Assembly (NCBI GenBank): GCA_036936605.1
Contig: JAUPFV010000002.1
Coordinates: 268,220,770-268,284,769, forward strand
Source of the DNA: Limnanthes douglasii subsp. nivea
Taxonomy: Eukaryota; Streptophyta; Magnoliopsida; Brassicales; Limnanthaceae
DNA length: 64,000 bases
Direction: 5' to 3'
Shown: positions 22,144-35,000 of the stretch, piece by piece
How the letters are laid out: each line of letters opens with the position of its first letter
Numbering within the stretch: the stretch's first letter is position 1
Program-made: the position numbers and the translations under genes
The notes under the pieces: model-generated
Databases searched by the model: none
Told to the model about the DNA's origin: nothing
What the model saw: the letters and a program-made list of their open reading frames with translations, nothing else

Positions 22144-23258
22144 ATGGATCCAAACACATAGAATACTCCACTTCCATAGGTGGAAGGAACGAAAGAAAAT
22201 AATGAGTACACTATTGAGGAGCATGATCAATTAAGGGATGAAATTGAGGAGTAGAGAGCATTAAAACAAGCAGAAAAATGAGTTAAAGAAAAATTTAGTG
22301 CGTCAGCGCTTCACCATACTGATAATCCTGGTGAAAATGAGCAGTCCCTAAAGACTCATCTAAGCTCCAAGAAAATACATCGACCCAAACAGATGGAGAG
22401 TTCAACATCAGAATCTTTTAGCAATTCCTCTAATGATGCGTAGCTTGACAAGTCAATCTCATCTAGCAGTGATGAAGGAGGATTAAAGAAGAAAGTAAGG
22501 CTGACCAAGAAGCATTCAAGAAAAAATGACAGATATGGCAGGCTCGAAAAGTATCAAGGGAAAATGAAGGGTTCAGCTGATCAACATATTTATCATTTGC
22601 TACTTGATCCCTTTGCTTTCCAATCCGAACCAGGTATTTTTGCTACTCCAAATGAGGATATCGTGTTTAGTCGTAGACAAAATTTAAGACAATCACTTTT
22701 TTTCTCAAAAATACTCTCCGAACATCAACCTAAAAGATTTGATAGTTCCAAGATGGAAAAGTACGATAGGAGTAAAGACCCGAACAATCACTTTGAGCAA
22801 TTTAAGAACTTTATGATGAACTGTGACCATGATGACAGGTTGCTGTGTAGTTCTTTCTCTCAAACCTTCAAGGGAAGTTCCCTCAAATGGGATAATAGTC
22901 TCCCTCGAGGATCTATAAAACTTTTTGACATATTTTGGGTTGCTTTCCGGTGGCAATTCGTTGAAAGCAAGGAGCTAAAGGGTATTGGTGATACGATCAT
23001 CCATTGTGCCTGGGAATCGAATGAGACATTAAAGGAATACATTAGCATGTTTGTGAATACAAAAAATGGGTTGGCAGATTGCTTTGAACAAGTTGTAATT
23101 GCCTCTCTCGGGCGGGGCTTAAATTCGGGTAACTTGGCTGATTCTGTGACCTAGAAGAAAACTATGACCTTTGGAGGGTTGTTAAATCAAGTTAGGAAAC
23201 AAATTAATATTGAAGAGACTAAGAAATCCAGAGTGCCTCGCTAGATGAAATCCACAAC
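22144..23258 (+). pseudogene. E3 gag, 5' part
   Basis: The ATG at 22144 gives MDPNT and then a stop; the region after it keeps the NEYTIEE pattern of the family N-terminus. 22564-23154 is a long open piece of the gag core: LLDPFAFQSEPGIFATPNED, KRFDSSKMEKYDRSKDPNNH, FSQTFKGSSLKWDNSLPRGS, WVAFRWQFVESKEL, LKEYISMFVNTKNG. It ends with a stop after LADSVT, then KKTMTFGGLLNQVRKQI continues until E2 interrupts at 23258. The next codons follow after E2 at 32048. Confidence 0.88.
23254..23258. other. E2 target-site duplication, left
   Basis: ACAAC directly before the E2 LTR; the identical ACAAC stands at 32043-32047 directly after E2. Confidence 0.85.
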
Positions 23259-23628
23259 TGGTTTGGTTTATTTTGGGCTGGGGGTAGTTTGGTAAAGTGT
23301 TTTGAGAAGTTTAAAGTATTTAGTGTTTAGTGTGGAGAGTAGTGAGATAATTAAGCAACATGCTTGTATTAAATGTTGAACATATTCATTAATGAGAGTG
23401 GTTGGGGTATTTATACTCTTAATGTAATGAACCATGGGCTTACCGGGTCAAGTTATGAAACCGGGTCAAGTTTAAGGACCCATTAGTCTTTTAAGTAGGT
23501 TACCAAATAGCTTAGTAAAAAGGTGTTTCACATCTGTCCTGTTCGGATTTTACAGTGGAGTGTTATGGTCCGAATTTCCCCTGTCCGGATTAAGCAGTGG
23601 AATGCGTCTGAAGTATCTGAACTCATCA
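23259..23628 (-). repeat. E2 3' LTR
   Basis: 370 bp. The minus strand starts TGATGAGTTCAG and ends AAACCAAACCA. It contains GTCCGAAT and GTCCGG motifs in U3 and a TATAAATACCCC motif near 23420 (minus strand). Confidence 0.9.
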
Positions 23629-23645
23629 GTAGCCCCTTTTTTAGG
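23629..23645 (-). promoter_or_regulatory. E2 polypurine tract
   Basis: The minus strand reads CTAAAAAAGGGGCTAC immediately before the LTR. Confidence 0.75.
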
Positions 23646-23990
23646 CCTCACAAAATATTTTTGGTAAGGCTAAAAAATCTATCAATCCAATGTCAACTTC
23701 ATCTGATCTGCTCATGTCATCCAGACTAAGAAGTTCATTTTCAACATTAACCTAGTTGGAAAGTTATCACGGCTAGAATCTCTTCCAAGAATCCTAAGAG
23801 TTTTCTTCTTGGATCGTGGGACATGTGTCAATATTTGGTTCGACCAACCAGCCGTTATGTTTCCTATACCGGCGCACCGACTAAGTCTAGAAAGTTACAT
23901 AGGTATTTGATTCTTCACATGTCTGCGCAACTTTTAATCATTGCAAAACACTCTTCAACTTCTCCTAGGTAACTGTTACCTTTTTACTGT

Positions 23991-24000
23991 TATATAAATA
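23991..24000 (+). promoter_or_regulatory. TATA box of the E2 antisense gene
   Basis: TATATAAATA, about 90 bp before the aORF ATG at 24088. Confidence 0.6.
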
Positions 24001-24087
24001 CTCTTTCACTATTTCATTGTCTTCCATACTCAAAGATGTTTTAGAAAAATTCCCATATTTACCTTCAATTTTTTCTTGAGAGGTTTT

Positions 24088-25454
24088 ATGTTCACAGCCA
24101 GAAACGCAGTAGTTAAAGGCGGCTTGGTTAAATTTATCAGAGTTAGAAAGAGAGAAGAAAGTAGAAAGAAAGAATCGTATTGCTGCGGTCTCCAAGTTTC
24201 TCCAAGTGAGAAATCGAGTCAACCAACCCAGGACACCGATCAAGAGTCTTCCTCTTCTAAGAACCTAGGCCCAGAAAGATTTCATTCAAACCACCTTTCA
24301 CCCTTGCCCTCTGGTTCTTCTGTTCAAGAGTACCAACCTTCTGTGCCTAAGGAAAAAGTAGTTTCAAGTATCAAAAAGCCCTCTTCTTTTATTCCTATGG
24401 GTTCTGATACTGAAAAGTCTCTGGAGAAGATAATTCCTCGCCGGACAACTCGCCAAACAAAAACCCAACCTATACATTTACTGTCAAAAACCTCCGGATC
24501 AGAGGTATCTAAAGCAGCTCCACTGGCCAAGCCCTCCGGGTCCTAACATATTTGCAGTCCGGAGAGATTGCTGGGGGAGGGAATGAAAAAGTGGACATTA
24601 GTGTCCTTCAATACATTTATTTGTACTTTAATGATTCTGAGAAGGATGATTTCACAGGTCCTACCGCCCCTCTAGCTCTGCCAATATAGTGACCTTTAAT
24701 GGTAAATCTTTCTCTGTTTCCGGAGAGCAGGACGTCCTTAGCCACTCCCTCCTTGGTCATATCCGACCCATACTTGATCTGGAAAGGCAGGTGAAAAGTC
24801 AGACCAACCTCATCAACTCCCTCACCTCTGACAAGAAATCTCTGTCAACCAGCCTCTAAATGTTAACCAAAGCATAGAAGAACTGAAGAAAGAGATGAAG
24901 GCCTTGAAGAAGGACAAGGAGGACTCAACAACTAAGTTAGCCACATTGGAGGCATCCAGAACTGAGCTCCAGACTAAGTATTCAGGCTTAGAAAAAGACC
25001 TCACAATGTTGAATGAGGAAGTGAAGACCAAAGGTGGTGCCATTCAAACCTTAACTGGTGAGAAGACTAAACTGGAGAGCATTGTATCGGAGATGATCCA
25101 GGAGAAAGAGGATTTGAAGAGCCAGCAAGAGCAAGCTATTCAGGCAGGTATTGATAAGTATACCAATGAAGTGATAGAGTCCTTAGAGAAAAGATATGAT
25201 GGAGTCAAATCCGACATGGTGCTGCTCTTCCATGAGACTTTTCCGAAGAGACCCTTGGTCCCTTATGGAAATATGTGGAAAACGGAGACCTCTCATTTCA
25301 TATTATGGCAGATGGAGATAAGCACAACTACTTTAGTGGAATAGATTCCGGTACTGATTATGAAGAGGGAACTGGTGAGACTTCGAGCGCCGAACTCAAA
25401 AGTCCTAAAAAAAGTGATGGTGATGAAGGAGCGTCCGAAGGGAACAAACCCTAA
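24088..25454 (+). pseudogene. E2 aORF, central domain deleted
   Basis: The start MFTARNAVVKGGLVKF matches the E1 aORF start. The first ~150 codons are Ser/Pro-rich (KPSSFIPMGSDTEKS). Near 24546-24596 the sequence jumps from the N-terminal region to the segment before the coiled coil (YLYFNDSEKDDF-like codons), so the Transposase_28-like domain and the intron region (about 1.5 kb in E1) are missing. Then come TFNGKSFSVSGEQDVLSHSL and a coiled coil at 24895-25344 (KEDSTTKLATLEASRTELQ), with the conserved DMVLLFHETFPKRPL motif. The tail is acidic and ends at a TAA at 25452-25454. Frame breaks lie near 24546, 24858 and 25255. An internal deletion is the simplest explanation. Confidence 0.82.
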
Positions 25455-25493
25455 GGTCTTATATTATTTCTTGTCTTTTCAAACAGTTAAAGT

Positions 25494-25582
25494 CCTTGTA
25501 TGGCCAAGTCATATTTTGTAATTTTATTCGGTTAAAGTCCGAATAGGTCCTCTGAAAACCTAAAGTCCTTGGATGGCCAATG
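25494..25582. repeat. Paired hairpins downstream of the E2 aORF
   Basis: CCTTGTATGGCCAAG (25494-25508) and CCTTGGATGGCCAATG (25567-25582), each after AAAGT. They are diverged forms of the E1 pair at the matching position. Confidence 0.65.
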
Positions 25583-26002
25583 CATGTTTTGTTTTTCTGT
25601 TCAGTTCAAGTCCGAATAGGTTTAATTTATCATACTTTTCTTTAAATTTTTCATGGCTAATGTTTAAGTAGCCCTAGTATTTCATAAGTATTAAAGGGAG
25701 AGTGTTTAATATCTCCGATAACATATGTTTAATGGTCATCACTTCACCGAGTTTATCCGGTCTACTAAAGACCCAAAGTGTTGAACAAGTGATTTATATT
25801 TGAATTGAATTGTACTAAAACCACTCCAAATATTTTAAGAAGGTATCATACATTATTGAATAAAAGACCGGACACCTCATTAAAACCTCCCCGAGCCACC
25901 AGGGTAGGACATAGTATGCCCCTTAATATTTACATTGATATCTAACAAGTAAATATTTACACAAAAAATTCATTCTAAATATAATCTGAGATGTTTAATA
26001 TT

Positions 26003-29000
26003 CTATGGGTGCTTCAAAAATTTCCCTTTTTTGTCCCGAAGTCTATATGTCCCAGGCTTGAGTTTTTCACATACCTCATAGGGGCCTTCCCAGTTCGGAG
26101 CCAACTTACCGAACTGCTTTTCCTTGGTGTGTAAGAAAACTTTTCTTAACATCTTATCTCTTGGTTGAAAATCTCTTCTCTTGACCTTAGAAGAAAATCT
26201 GCTCCTCATCAAACCTTGGTAATGAGTTGTTCTTAAGTGAGCTTTAACCCTTCTTTTTTCTACGAAGTCGAACTGATTTCTAATTGCTATCTCATTAGCT
26301 TGTTCGGAATAGTTTTGAACCTTGTATGATGGTAGGGTAGCTTCTATGGGGGGGTAATTGCATCCATCCCATACACCAAGGCAAAAGGATATTCTTGTGT
26401 AGCAGCCCCGGGAGTAGTTAGGTACGCCCACAACACTTTTCGTAAATAGCTTGGCCACTTCCCTACAGCTCCTTCTAGATTCCTTTTTAATCCGGAAAAA
26501 ATAGTCTTGTTAGCAACTTCAACCTGGCCGTTTGCTTGGGGATGGAAATGAGAATAAAAAAATGTTGAATTCCCCTAGAAGTACAAAAATTCTCCATATC
26601 TTTATTATCAAACTGTGGCCCATTGTCTGTAGTAATCTTTTGAGGGATCCCAAATCTGTAACATATATTGGATAAGATAAATTTAATGACAGCCTTCAAA
26701 GTGATTCCTGCCAAAGGAGCTGCCTCTATCCAATTTGAGAAGTGATCAACAACAACTATAATATTTCTGCATCCCCCGGATGTCATAGGTAGAGGTCCAA
26801 CTAAGTCCAATCCCCAATGAGAAAAAGGTACTAGCTCATAAATAGACTCCATAGGTAGTGCTGGCACATGAATTTCATTACCATACCTTTGACATGGATC
26901 ACACTTCTTTGATATTTCTTTACCATCTTCCATTATAGATGGTCAATAGTACCCAGCCAATAACACTCTCTGAGTCAGTGCCATGTACCCACAATGTGTT
27001 GATCCTTCTCCATCGTGCAGTTCAGATAAAACGACTTGAGATTCTTCAACCCCCAAACAACGTAGGAGAGGTCTAATGAAAGATTTTTTTTATAGAGAAC
27101 TCCCCTTATGATAAAAAAATCACGAGCCTTATGTTTAATTTTTCTTACCATAGCTTTATCCAGAGGAAAAACCCCATCAGAAATATATTGAAGAAGGGAA
27201 AACCTCCAATCTTTAGGTTGAATCACCTGTATGCTCAAGCTTTCCCCATATTTTTTGTTTTGACTTGGTTGTATGAACGGGCATTCTTGTATGTGAATCC
27301 AAGGGTAGGACTCAGAATATGCTATGGTTGCCAAAGAGTCTGTCATTGTGTTCTCTGACGTAGGAATATGCTCATAACAAATATTTTTGAAGTTGGCTAC
27401 TACCTCTTTCAAGATGAGTAAGTATTTGATCAGTTGCTCTTTCTTGGCCTCAGATTGACCTTGAGCGTGATGGATAAGAAGCTGAGAGTCTCTCATCAAC
27501 CGAACTCTCTTAGTCCCATATAGGAAAGCCAATTTAAGACCAACTGTAGCTGTTTCATATTCAGACTAATTGTTAGAAGCCTTGAACCCAAATCATATAG
27601 CCTGGTACATCTTATCACCATACGAAGAGGTTAGGTAGATTCCAGCTCCACACCCATTGTGCTTGAACCACCATCAGTTTGGACTACCCACTCTTTCTTG
27701 GCTTTCTCTACTGAAGTTTGTTTGGAGTTCCTGTCCGAATGGAATTCTACCAGGAAATCAGCTAGGGATTGAGCTTTGATAGCCGTTTGTGGGGAAAAAT
27801 CAATCTCGTAATCACCCAACTCTACTGACCATTGGTCATTCTGCTTGATATGTATGCCTTTTGAAGAACATTCTTTAATGGGAAAGATGTTCGGATGCTG
27901 CTGGAATGAGAATGAAAATACAGCCTCATCTTTCTTGCCGCAATCACTACGGCTAGTGCCAACTTTTCAAGCTTTAAGTACCTCTTCTCAGCATCTATTA
28001 AACTTTTTCTGATGTAGTACACCAGATGAGGGTAATTGTCCATTTCTCTTACCAATACTACACTTATTGCACATTCTGACACAACCAAGTATACATAGAG
28101 TGTTTCTCCTTGAATAGGTTTAAAAAGAGTCTTTGGTGAGGATAAATGCTTCTTTATTTCAATAAAAGCTTGACTGCATTATGGAGACCAATTAGAATTT
28201 ATAATACTCTTCAAGGTTTGGAAAAACAGAGCACATTTGTCCGAAGACCTTGAAATAAAACGATTCAGGGCAGCCAATCTTCCAGTGAGCCTCTGGACTT
28301 CTTTAATATTTAGAGGACTATTCATTCCTAATAGGGCATTAAGATGATCCGGATCGAGCTGTATTCATTTCTCACTTATCACATAACCCAAAAAATTTCC
28401 AAATCGAACCCCAAAGGCATATTTTTCTGGATTCAGTTTCAGATTCACAGCTGTCAAATTAGAAAATGTTTTTTTAAGATCAATTATATGCAAGTCCTCC
28501 TCCAAGCTTAAAAACATCATATCATTTATGTATACCTCCATATTTCTACCAATCTGGCTAGCAAATATTTTGTTCATCAACCTCTGATAAGTAGCCCCAG
28601 CATTCTTTATCCCAAAAGGCATCACCTTGTAGCAATGGAGACCTCTGTCTGTGATAAAGGTAGCATGATCTTAATCCTTCAGATCCACCTGTATCTGGTT
28701 GTACACAGAGAAAGCATCCATGAAGGACATCAACTTGTTTCCAGACGTTGAGTATACCAACTGATCTATCCGGGAGACTAGATAAAGATATTTTGGGCAA
28801 GCTCTGTTGAGGTAAGTGAAATCAATACACATACGCCATTTCCCATTATTTTTCTTGACCAACACCGGATTGCAATCCATAAAGGATACTGGGATTCCAT
28901 TATGTGTCCCATCTTGGTAAGCCGATCAACCTCTTGAACTACCACATCAGCTTTTTCCTTAGAAAAAGCTCTCATTTTCTGTACAACAGGTGCAACATCA

Positions 29001-30164
29001 CTCCGGATCGAAAACTTGTGTGAGATAATTCTTGTGGGAACTCCGGTTACATCACCATTGCACCAAGTAAAAATATGTTGATTCTTCAGTAAAAAGGTCA
29101 ACAACTTCTTTTTTAATTCTGGGGCCATTTTAGAACCAATTTTGTTATTTTTACCCTCTACAAGGGAATGGGTTTCGATATCTTTGATCGGTACTATAAC
29201 ACTATGAGCCTCTATGTGGGTCATCAATCTCACTCTCTCCCTCAGAAGGATCCAGTAACTACTAATCTTCATTAATCCGAACTGCTCCCAAAGTTCTAGG
29301 AGCAAGAGTAGTTGCATAGCATTCCCTGGTTATCTTCTTACTACTTCGGACAACACCTACTTGCCCTTGAATTGCATACTTCAAACACCGATGGATTGTT
29401 CATGCCACAACATGCATTTTGGAAAGCTAATACCTACCAAAAATCGCATTGTAGGAGGGAGGGCAATCTACCACAACAAATAGCACACTCACCATCTTTT
29501 TAAAAGGCCCTTTGCCCAACAGTACTTCTTCCTCAAATTCCCCAATTATATCCGTAAAATTCTCTGTGAAGCATACAATGGTTCTGTTTGAGCAGTGAAT
29601 GACATCCGGATTCCTCATCTGCTTATAGGAGCTCAAGAAAAGGATGTTCGCCAAACTGCATGTGTCTATTAAAATCCTGCGGATATCATTGCCCCCGATA
29701 GATGCTCTTATCACCACCGCATCCTCATGAGGCCCATCAATATTTATCATATCATCCTCATAAAAAATTATGAATGGAAAAGGGGTCTCGCACTGATGGG
29801 AAGACATTCCCCCTTTCAACTGAGTGGCCAAATTGTGTACAGGCCTCTTTCTTGATGAAAGAGTAGGTGTTGTCACAGTATCTCCTCTAAAGATGGTGAG
29901 TGACTCAAAGAAACTGATCAGTCCGGACACCGTCTTGGTCTGCTCTGTTATGACCCCCACTTTGTTTCGAGTTGGATCAGGATCCAGGTAATAAAAATCA
30001 ACATCAAATATTTCAAGAATCATTATTGCCCCTTCTTGAGCAGATGTTCCTACATTGTTCGTAGGGCCCGTCCGGGGAGCACTATCAGACCTATTTCCAC
30101 TTCTTCTTTTGACATAAGCTCCCAGTTTGCCTCTTTCAATTAGATTTTGTACCTCTTGTTTCAA
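26003..30164 (-). pseudogene. E2 pol: protease, RT, RNase H, integrase
   Basis: Protease at 29427-30164: RILIDTCSLANILF, where the catalytic DTG has become DTC. RT at 28671-28880 (KWRMCIDFTYLNRACPK, FMDAFSVYNQ) and 28365-28625 (VMPFGIKNAGATYQRL, then YINDMM, so the first aspartate of YIDD is lost); a TAA separates the two pieces. RNase H at 27822-28088, 27631-27819 (VQTDGGSSTMG, then a frameshift) and 26975-27532 (RDSQLLIHHAQGQSEAKKEQ). Integrase at 26487-26933 (CDPCQRYGNEIHVPALP, WGLDLVGPLPMTSGG, DNGPQFDNKDMENFC) and the C-terminal part at 26003-26458 (LAPNWEGPYEVCEKLKPGTY). The order is that of a Tat element. It is dead at both the protease and RT active sites. Confidence 0.9.
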
Positions 30165-31599
30165 TTCTATGCAGTTTTGAGTATTATGGCCTATATCATT
30201 ATGATATTTTCAAAAACAAGTATTTCGACTTTCTCTGGGAGATTGTAGTGTCGCCGGTTTCCGGAGATGGACCTCATCCATGGTCTTTTCATATATAGTG
30301 GCCACATTATCTCTTAAGTCTGCAAACCACTCTGGTTGAACCCAAGGACCTCTTTTGGCTCTTGATTGCTGGCTTTGAGACTAATTTTGGTTAGACTGAG
30401 TCTATTTAGCCCGGTTGGACCCTTGTGTGATCTCCTTAGCCTTATTATATCCGGACTGGTTTTGAGTTGTTGAGGGGGACCTCACTTGATGGTGCACCCT
30501 GGTTTTCTTGGTTTCTTACATATTAATCTGTTTGCCCATCCGATTCAACAGGACACCCCAGGTTATGGCTTTCTTCTTGGTCACTGAACCAGCCAAGTTC
30601 ACAGGGTTCAATCCTTGGCTTAGAGAAGCAATTGCTACTTGTTCGAAGCAATCTGCTAATCCATTCTTTGTATTTACGAATCGACTTATATAATCCTTTA
30701 AGGATTCATTTGGTTCTTAGGCACAATGGATTATGGTATTTACATTTCCCTTCACCTCTTTACTCCCAACAAATTTCCTTCGGAAGGCAACCATAATGTG
30801 TCAAAGTTTCTAATACACCCCTGGGGTAATCTGTTATACCACTTGAGAGAAATTCTCGTAAAAGTTTGAGAGAAGCCTCTACACAAAAGTTTTCCATCGT
30901 CATCAAAATTTGTCATGAAGTTCTTGAATTTCTCTAGATGGTTGTTCAGATCTTTACTTTCATCATACTTCTCCATTTTGGAGCTGTCAAATCTTTTAGG
31001 TAGGTTTCCGGACAGTATTTTGGCAGACAAAGGGGACTGTGTCGAGCTCTTATTGCGACTAAAAACTATGTCTTCGTTAGATGTTGCAGAAATACCTAAT
31101 TCGGTCTGAAAAGCAAAATGATCAATCAACAACTGATCAACATGCTTGTGGGATGACCCTTTTCCCATATTCCTTTTAAGCATGCCATGCCTATCCCTCA
31201 TTCTTGAATATTTTTTTATTAGCTTCATCTTTTTCTGGATCTCCCTTCATCACTAATCGAGGACAAAGATTCCTCAAGCTCAGCCTCATTCGAAGAGCTA
31301 CTAGAGGACTCCAAATCTGAGCTTTCAACAAGTTTGGACCGATGTGTCTTCTTAGAGCTCATGTGAGTATTTTTTTAACTCAAATGAGTCTTTACCGATG
31401 GATCATTCTCCTTAAGGTTGTCAATATGATAAATAGCTGATGCCCCTGATTTCTTCTTCATACCAATTTCTACTTCTTTTATGGCCCTCACGGCCTCTAT
31501 TTTTGTCGTCAACTTGTCTCGCTCTTCAATGGTGTATTCTTTGTTTTCCCTAACCGTTTCCACCACAGGTGGTGGAGTTCCTTGCTTGTTCGGATCCAT
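30165..31599 (-). pseudogene. E2 gag
   Basis: The ATG at 31599 gives MDPNKQGTPPPVVETVREN and KEYTIEERDKL, the family N-terminus. The core at 30752-31228 reads MGKGSSHKHVDQLL, FQTELGISATSNEDIVFS, KRFDSSKMEKYDES and FSQTFTRISLKWYNRLPQG. Past 30752 the reading continues with frameshifts to a zinc-knuckle region near 30200, where the second half YHNDIGHNTQNC is kept but a stop stands just before it. It lies directly downstream of the PBS. Confidence 0.85.
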
Positions 31600-31651
31600 C
31601 TGAACTGGTTTTTTCTACTGGTTTTGAATACAAGATTCAGGCACGTTCGTG

Positions 31652-31669
31652 CTCCCACTGTGGTCGCCA
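31652..31669 (-). promoter_or_regulatory. E2 primer-binding site
   Basis: The minus strand reads TGGCGACCACAGTGGGAG, identical to that of E1, three bases from the LTR end. Confidence 0.8.
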
Positions 31670-31672
31670 ATT

Positions 31673-32042
31673 TGGTTTGGTTTATTTGTGACTGAGGGTA
31701 GTTTGGTAAAGTATTTTGAAAAGTTTAAAGTATTTAGTGTTTAATGTGGAGAGTAGTGAGATAATTAAGCAGCCTGCTTGTATTAAATGTTGATCACCCT
31801 TATTAATGAGAGTGGTTGGGGTATTTATACTCTTAATTTAATGACCCATGGGCTTACCGGTTCAAGTTATGAAACTGGGTCAAGTTTAAGGACCCATTAG
31901 TCTTTTAAGTAGGTTACCAAATAGCTTAGTCAAAAGGTGTTTCACATTTGTCCTGTTCGGATTTTACAGTGGAGTATTATGGTCCGAATTGCCCCTGTCC
32001 GGATTAAGTAGTGGGTTGTGTATGAAGTATCTAAACTCATAA
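31673..32042 (-). repeat. E2 5' LTR
   Basis: 370 bp, the same length as 23259-23628. Its outer end has one change in the terminal dinucleotide (TT instead of TG on the minus strand). It is followed by the target-site copy ACAAC at 32043-32047. Confidence 0.9.
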
Positions 32043-35000
32043 ACAACTACAACCTCAACACCTCAAACAACTACCCAATCCGGTTACAGATCGAAGGAAA
32101 CTGGATAGGGATCTCATCGGCCCACGCAGAATCAATCTAACCAGAACCAGAACCAGCAAGTTATAAATAAAAGGGGACCTTAGGTTCAACCTGAATGGTT
32201 TGCTGAGCTGCGAGAAAGTGTGGCTATGATATATGACAAAACTAAAAATGAATTACACTTTAGAAAGTTGGTCGCATTACAATCTCACAGAGAAAACCGG
32301 AGTACCCGTTTATGTAAATATCATAATGACATTGGGCATGATACCCATGATTGCATAGCCTTGAAACAAGAGGTGAAGAATATCATTGAAAGGGGGAAAT
32401 TGGAGGCCTATGTTAAAAAATAAGAAGGCAGCAGGCCAGATAATACACCATCCAGTACCAATGCCTCCCGAACTACCCCTTTGGTAACTCCTGCAATGTC
32501 TAGGCAGGAAGATACCAAGGTGATTATCGAAAGATTTGATGTGGATTCTGAGTACCTTGATCCGGATCCAAGTCAGAATCGGGTATGGATTATAGTGGAC
32601 AAGACTGCTACTGTTTCCGGTCTAGTTAAATTTTTTGAGTCTCTAACCATATATAGGGGAGATACTATGATCGCACCTTCTAGTTTTTCGAGAAAGAGGC
32701 ATGTCAACAGCTTGACCATCCAATTGGATGGAAGAATTTCGACAAATCTATACCAAACTCCAGCTCCTTTCATAGTTTTCAATTTGGATGACCTAAGAGA
32801 TATTACACGACCTCATGAAGACGTCATGGTGATAGGGGCATCAATAGGATGGAATGATGTAAGTCGAATCCTGATTGACACATGAAGTTTGGCAAACATA
32901 TTGTTTTTAAATTCCTAAACCCCTAAGTTGTTCAACGTTCAAATAAAACTATTTTGGGATTCACAGGAAGTTCAGCAGATGTGATTGGAGAATTCGACGA
33001 AGAAGTATTGCTGGGCAAAAGGGCTTTCAAGAAAATAGTGAAGGTATTGTTTGTAGTGGTTGACCGCCCAACCTCTTACAATGCTATATTTGGGAGGTTT
33101 TGGTTTTTCAGGATGCATGTTATGGACTCTATTGTCCATTGGTTCTTAAAGTATGATGTGGGAGCACAAGTAGGTGTTTCCAAAGCAGTCAGAAGATAGC
33201 TAGACAATGCTATGTGACAGCTCTTTCCCCGAAATCTTTGGAGCTAATCAAAGTTAACAAAGAATAACAGCTATTCGAGCCTTCCACTTATGAGAATGAA
33301 ATTGATGATCCAAGAGAGGCTCCTAGTGTTTTAATACTTATAGAAGAATTTGAAATCCATTCCCTAGCCGAAGGAAACAAATGCTAAAATTGGTTTTAAG
33401 CTGCCGCCAAGTTTGAAACAAAGGTTGTTGTCTTTCTTATCGTATAATTTATATGTATTTGCGTGGTGCAATGATGATGTAACCGGAGTGCCTGCTGAAG
33501 TGATTTGTCATAATTTGTCAGTACGAACTGATGTTGGACCTACTAGGCAAAAAAAGGTCTTTTTTCAAAGAAAAATCAGATGTTATTGTGCAAGAGGTAG
33601 ATCGGTTGACCAAAATGGGCCACATCAGAGAATCTCAGTGCCCATTATGGACTGTCAACCCTATTTTGGTAAAAAAAATGAATGGTAACTGGCACATGTG
33701 TATTAACTTCACTGATCTTAATAGGGCATGTCCCAAAGATCCTTATCTTGTTCCTCAGATAGATCAGTTAGTGGACTTTACCTTTGGGAACAAGCTATTG
33801 TATTTTATTAATGCATTTTCAGGGTACAACCAAATACAAGTAGATCTGAATGATCAAGATCACACAACTTTTATTACAGAGAGAGGACTTCATTGTTACA
33901 AAGTGATGTCATTCAGATTGAAAAATGTTGGGGCCACCTATCAAAGGTTAGTGAATAAAGCCTTTGCTAGTCAAATTGGCAGAAATATTGAAGTTTATAT
34001 AGATGACATGATGGTGAAGAGCCTTGAAGAAGATGCACACATATCTGATTTTCAAGAAACGTTTTCTAACTTAGAGGCTATCAATTTAAAATTAAACTCT
34101 GATAAATGTTTTTTTGGGGTCCGATCTGGAAAGTTCTTGGGTGATGTTATAAGCAAAAAAAGAATTCATCCTGATTCAGATTAGCTACATGCTCTATTAG
34201 CTATGGATCCTCCTCGGAGCACTAAAGAAGTTCAAAGACTAACCGTACGTTTGGTTGTGTTAAACAGGTTTATTTCAAGATCATCAGACAAGTGTGCTCA
34301 ATTTTTCCAAGCATTGAGGAATGCCAAAGACTTTAATTTGGCTCCGCAATGTGATCAAGCATTTATTGAAATCAAGAAGCATTTGTCTTCGCCCAAGATG
34401 TTGTTCAAACCTACTCAGAGGGGAACTTTATATATACTTAGCTGTATCAGAGTATGCACTAAGCGTTGCGCTAGTAAGAAAGGTGGATAATTACCCCCGT
34501 CCGGTTTATTATATTAGCAAAAGTCTGTTGGATGCTGAAAGGAGATATTGGAAGTTAGAAAATTCTGTATTGGCATTGGTGATAGTAGCTAGTAAAATGA
34601 GACCGTACTTCCAAGCTCATTCAATTGTTGTCCATACATCTTTTCCTTTGAAGAATGTTCTTTAAAAATGTGATATATCAAGCCGGATGACCAAGTGGTT
34701 AGTTGAATTGGGTGATTATGATATTGACTTTGCGTCCCGAACTGCTGTTAAGGCTCAATCACTGGCCAATTTATTAGTAAAATTTCATGTTGATAGGCCC
34801 CCTAGACAAATACAAAAAAAAACAGTCTAAACAAGAATGGGTAGTTTGACGGTCAAGTACCATGGGATGTGAGGCTGGAATTTGTTTAACTTCCCCTTAT
34901 GGTGATACCATGTATCAAGCTATATGTTTTGGTTTCAGGGCCTCTAACAATGAATCTGAATATGCGTAGCTGATCTCAGACTAGCGTTTATATGTGGGGC

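Larger units (their letters stand above)
23259..32042 (-). mobile_element. E2: Tat element inserted in E3 gag
   Basis: 8,784 bp on the minus strand with two 370 bp LTRs and a perfect target-site duplication ACAAC. About 29 mismatches between the LTRs by hand count (near 92% identity). It is shorter than E1 mainly because its antisense gene lost the central Transposase_28-like region. It is the last insertion in the E4-E3-E2 nest. Confidence 0.93.
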
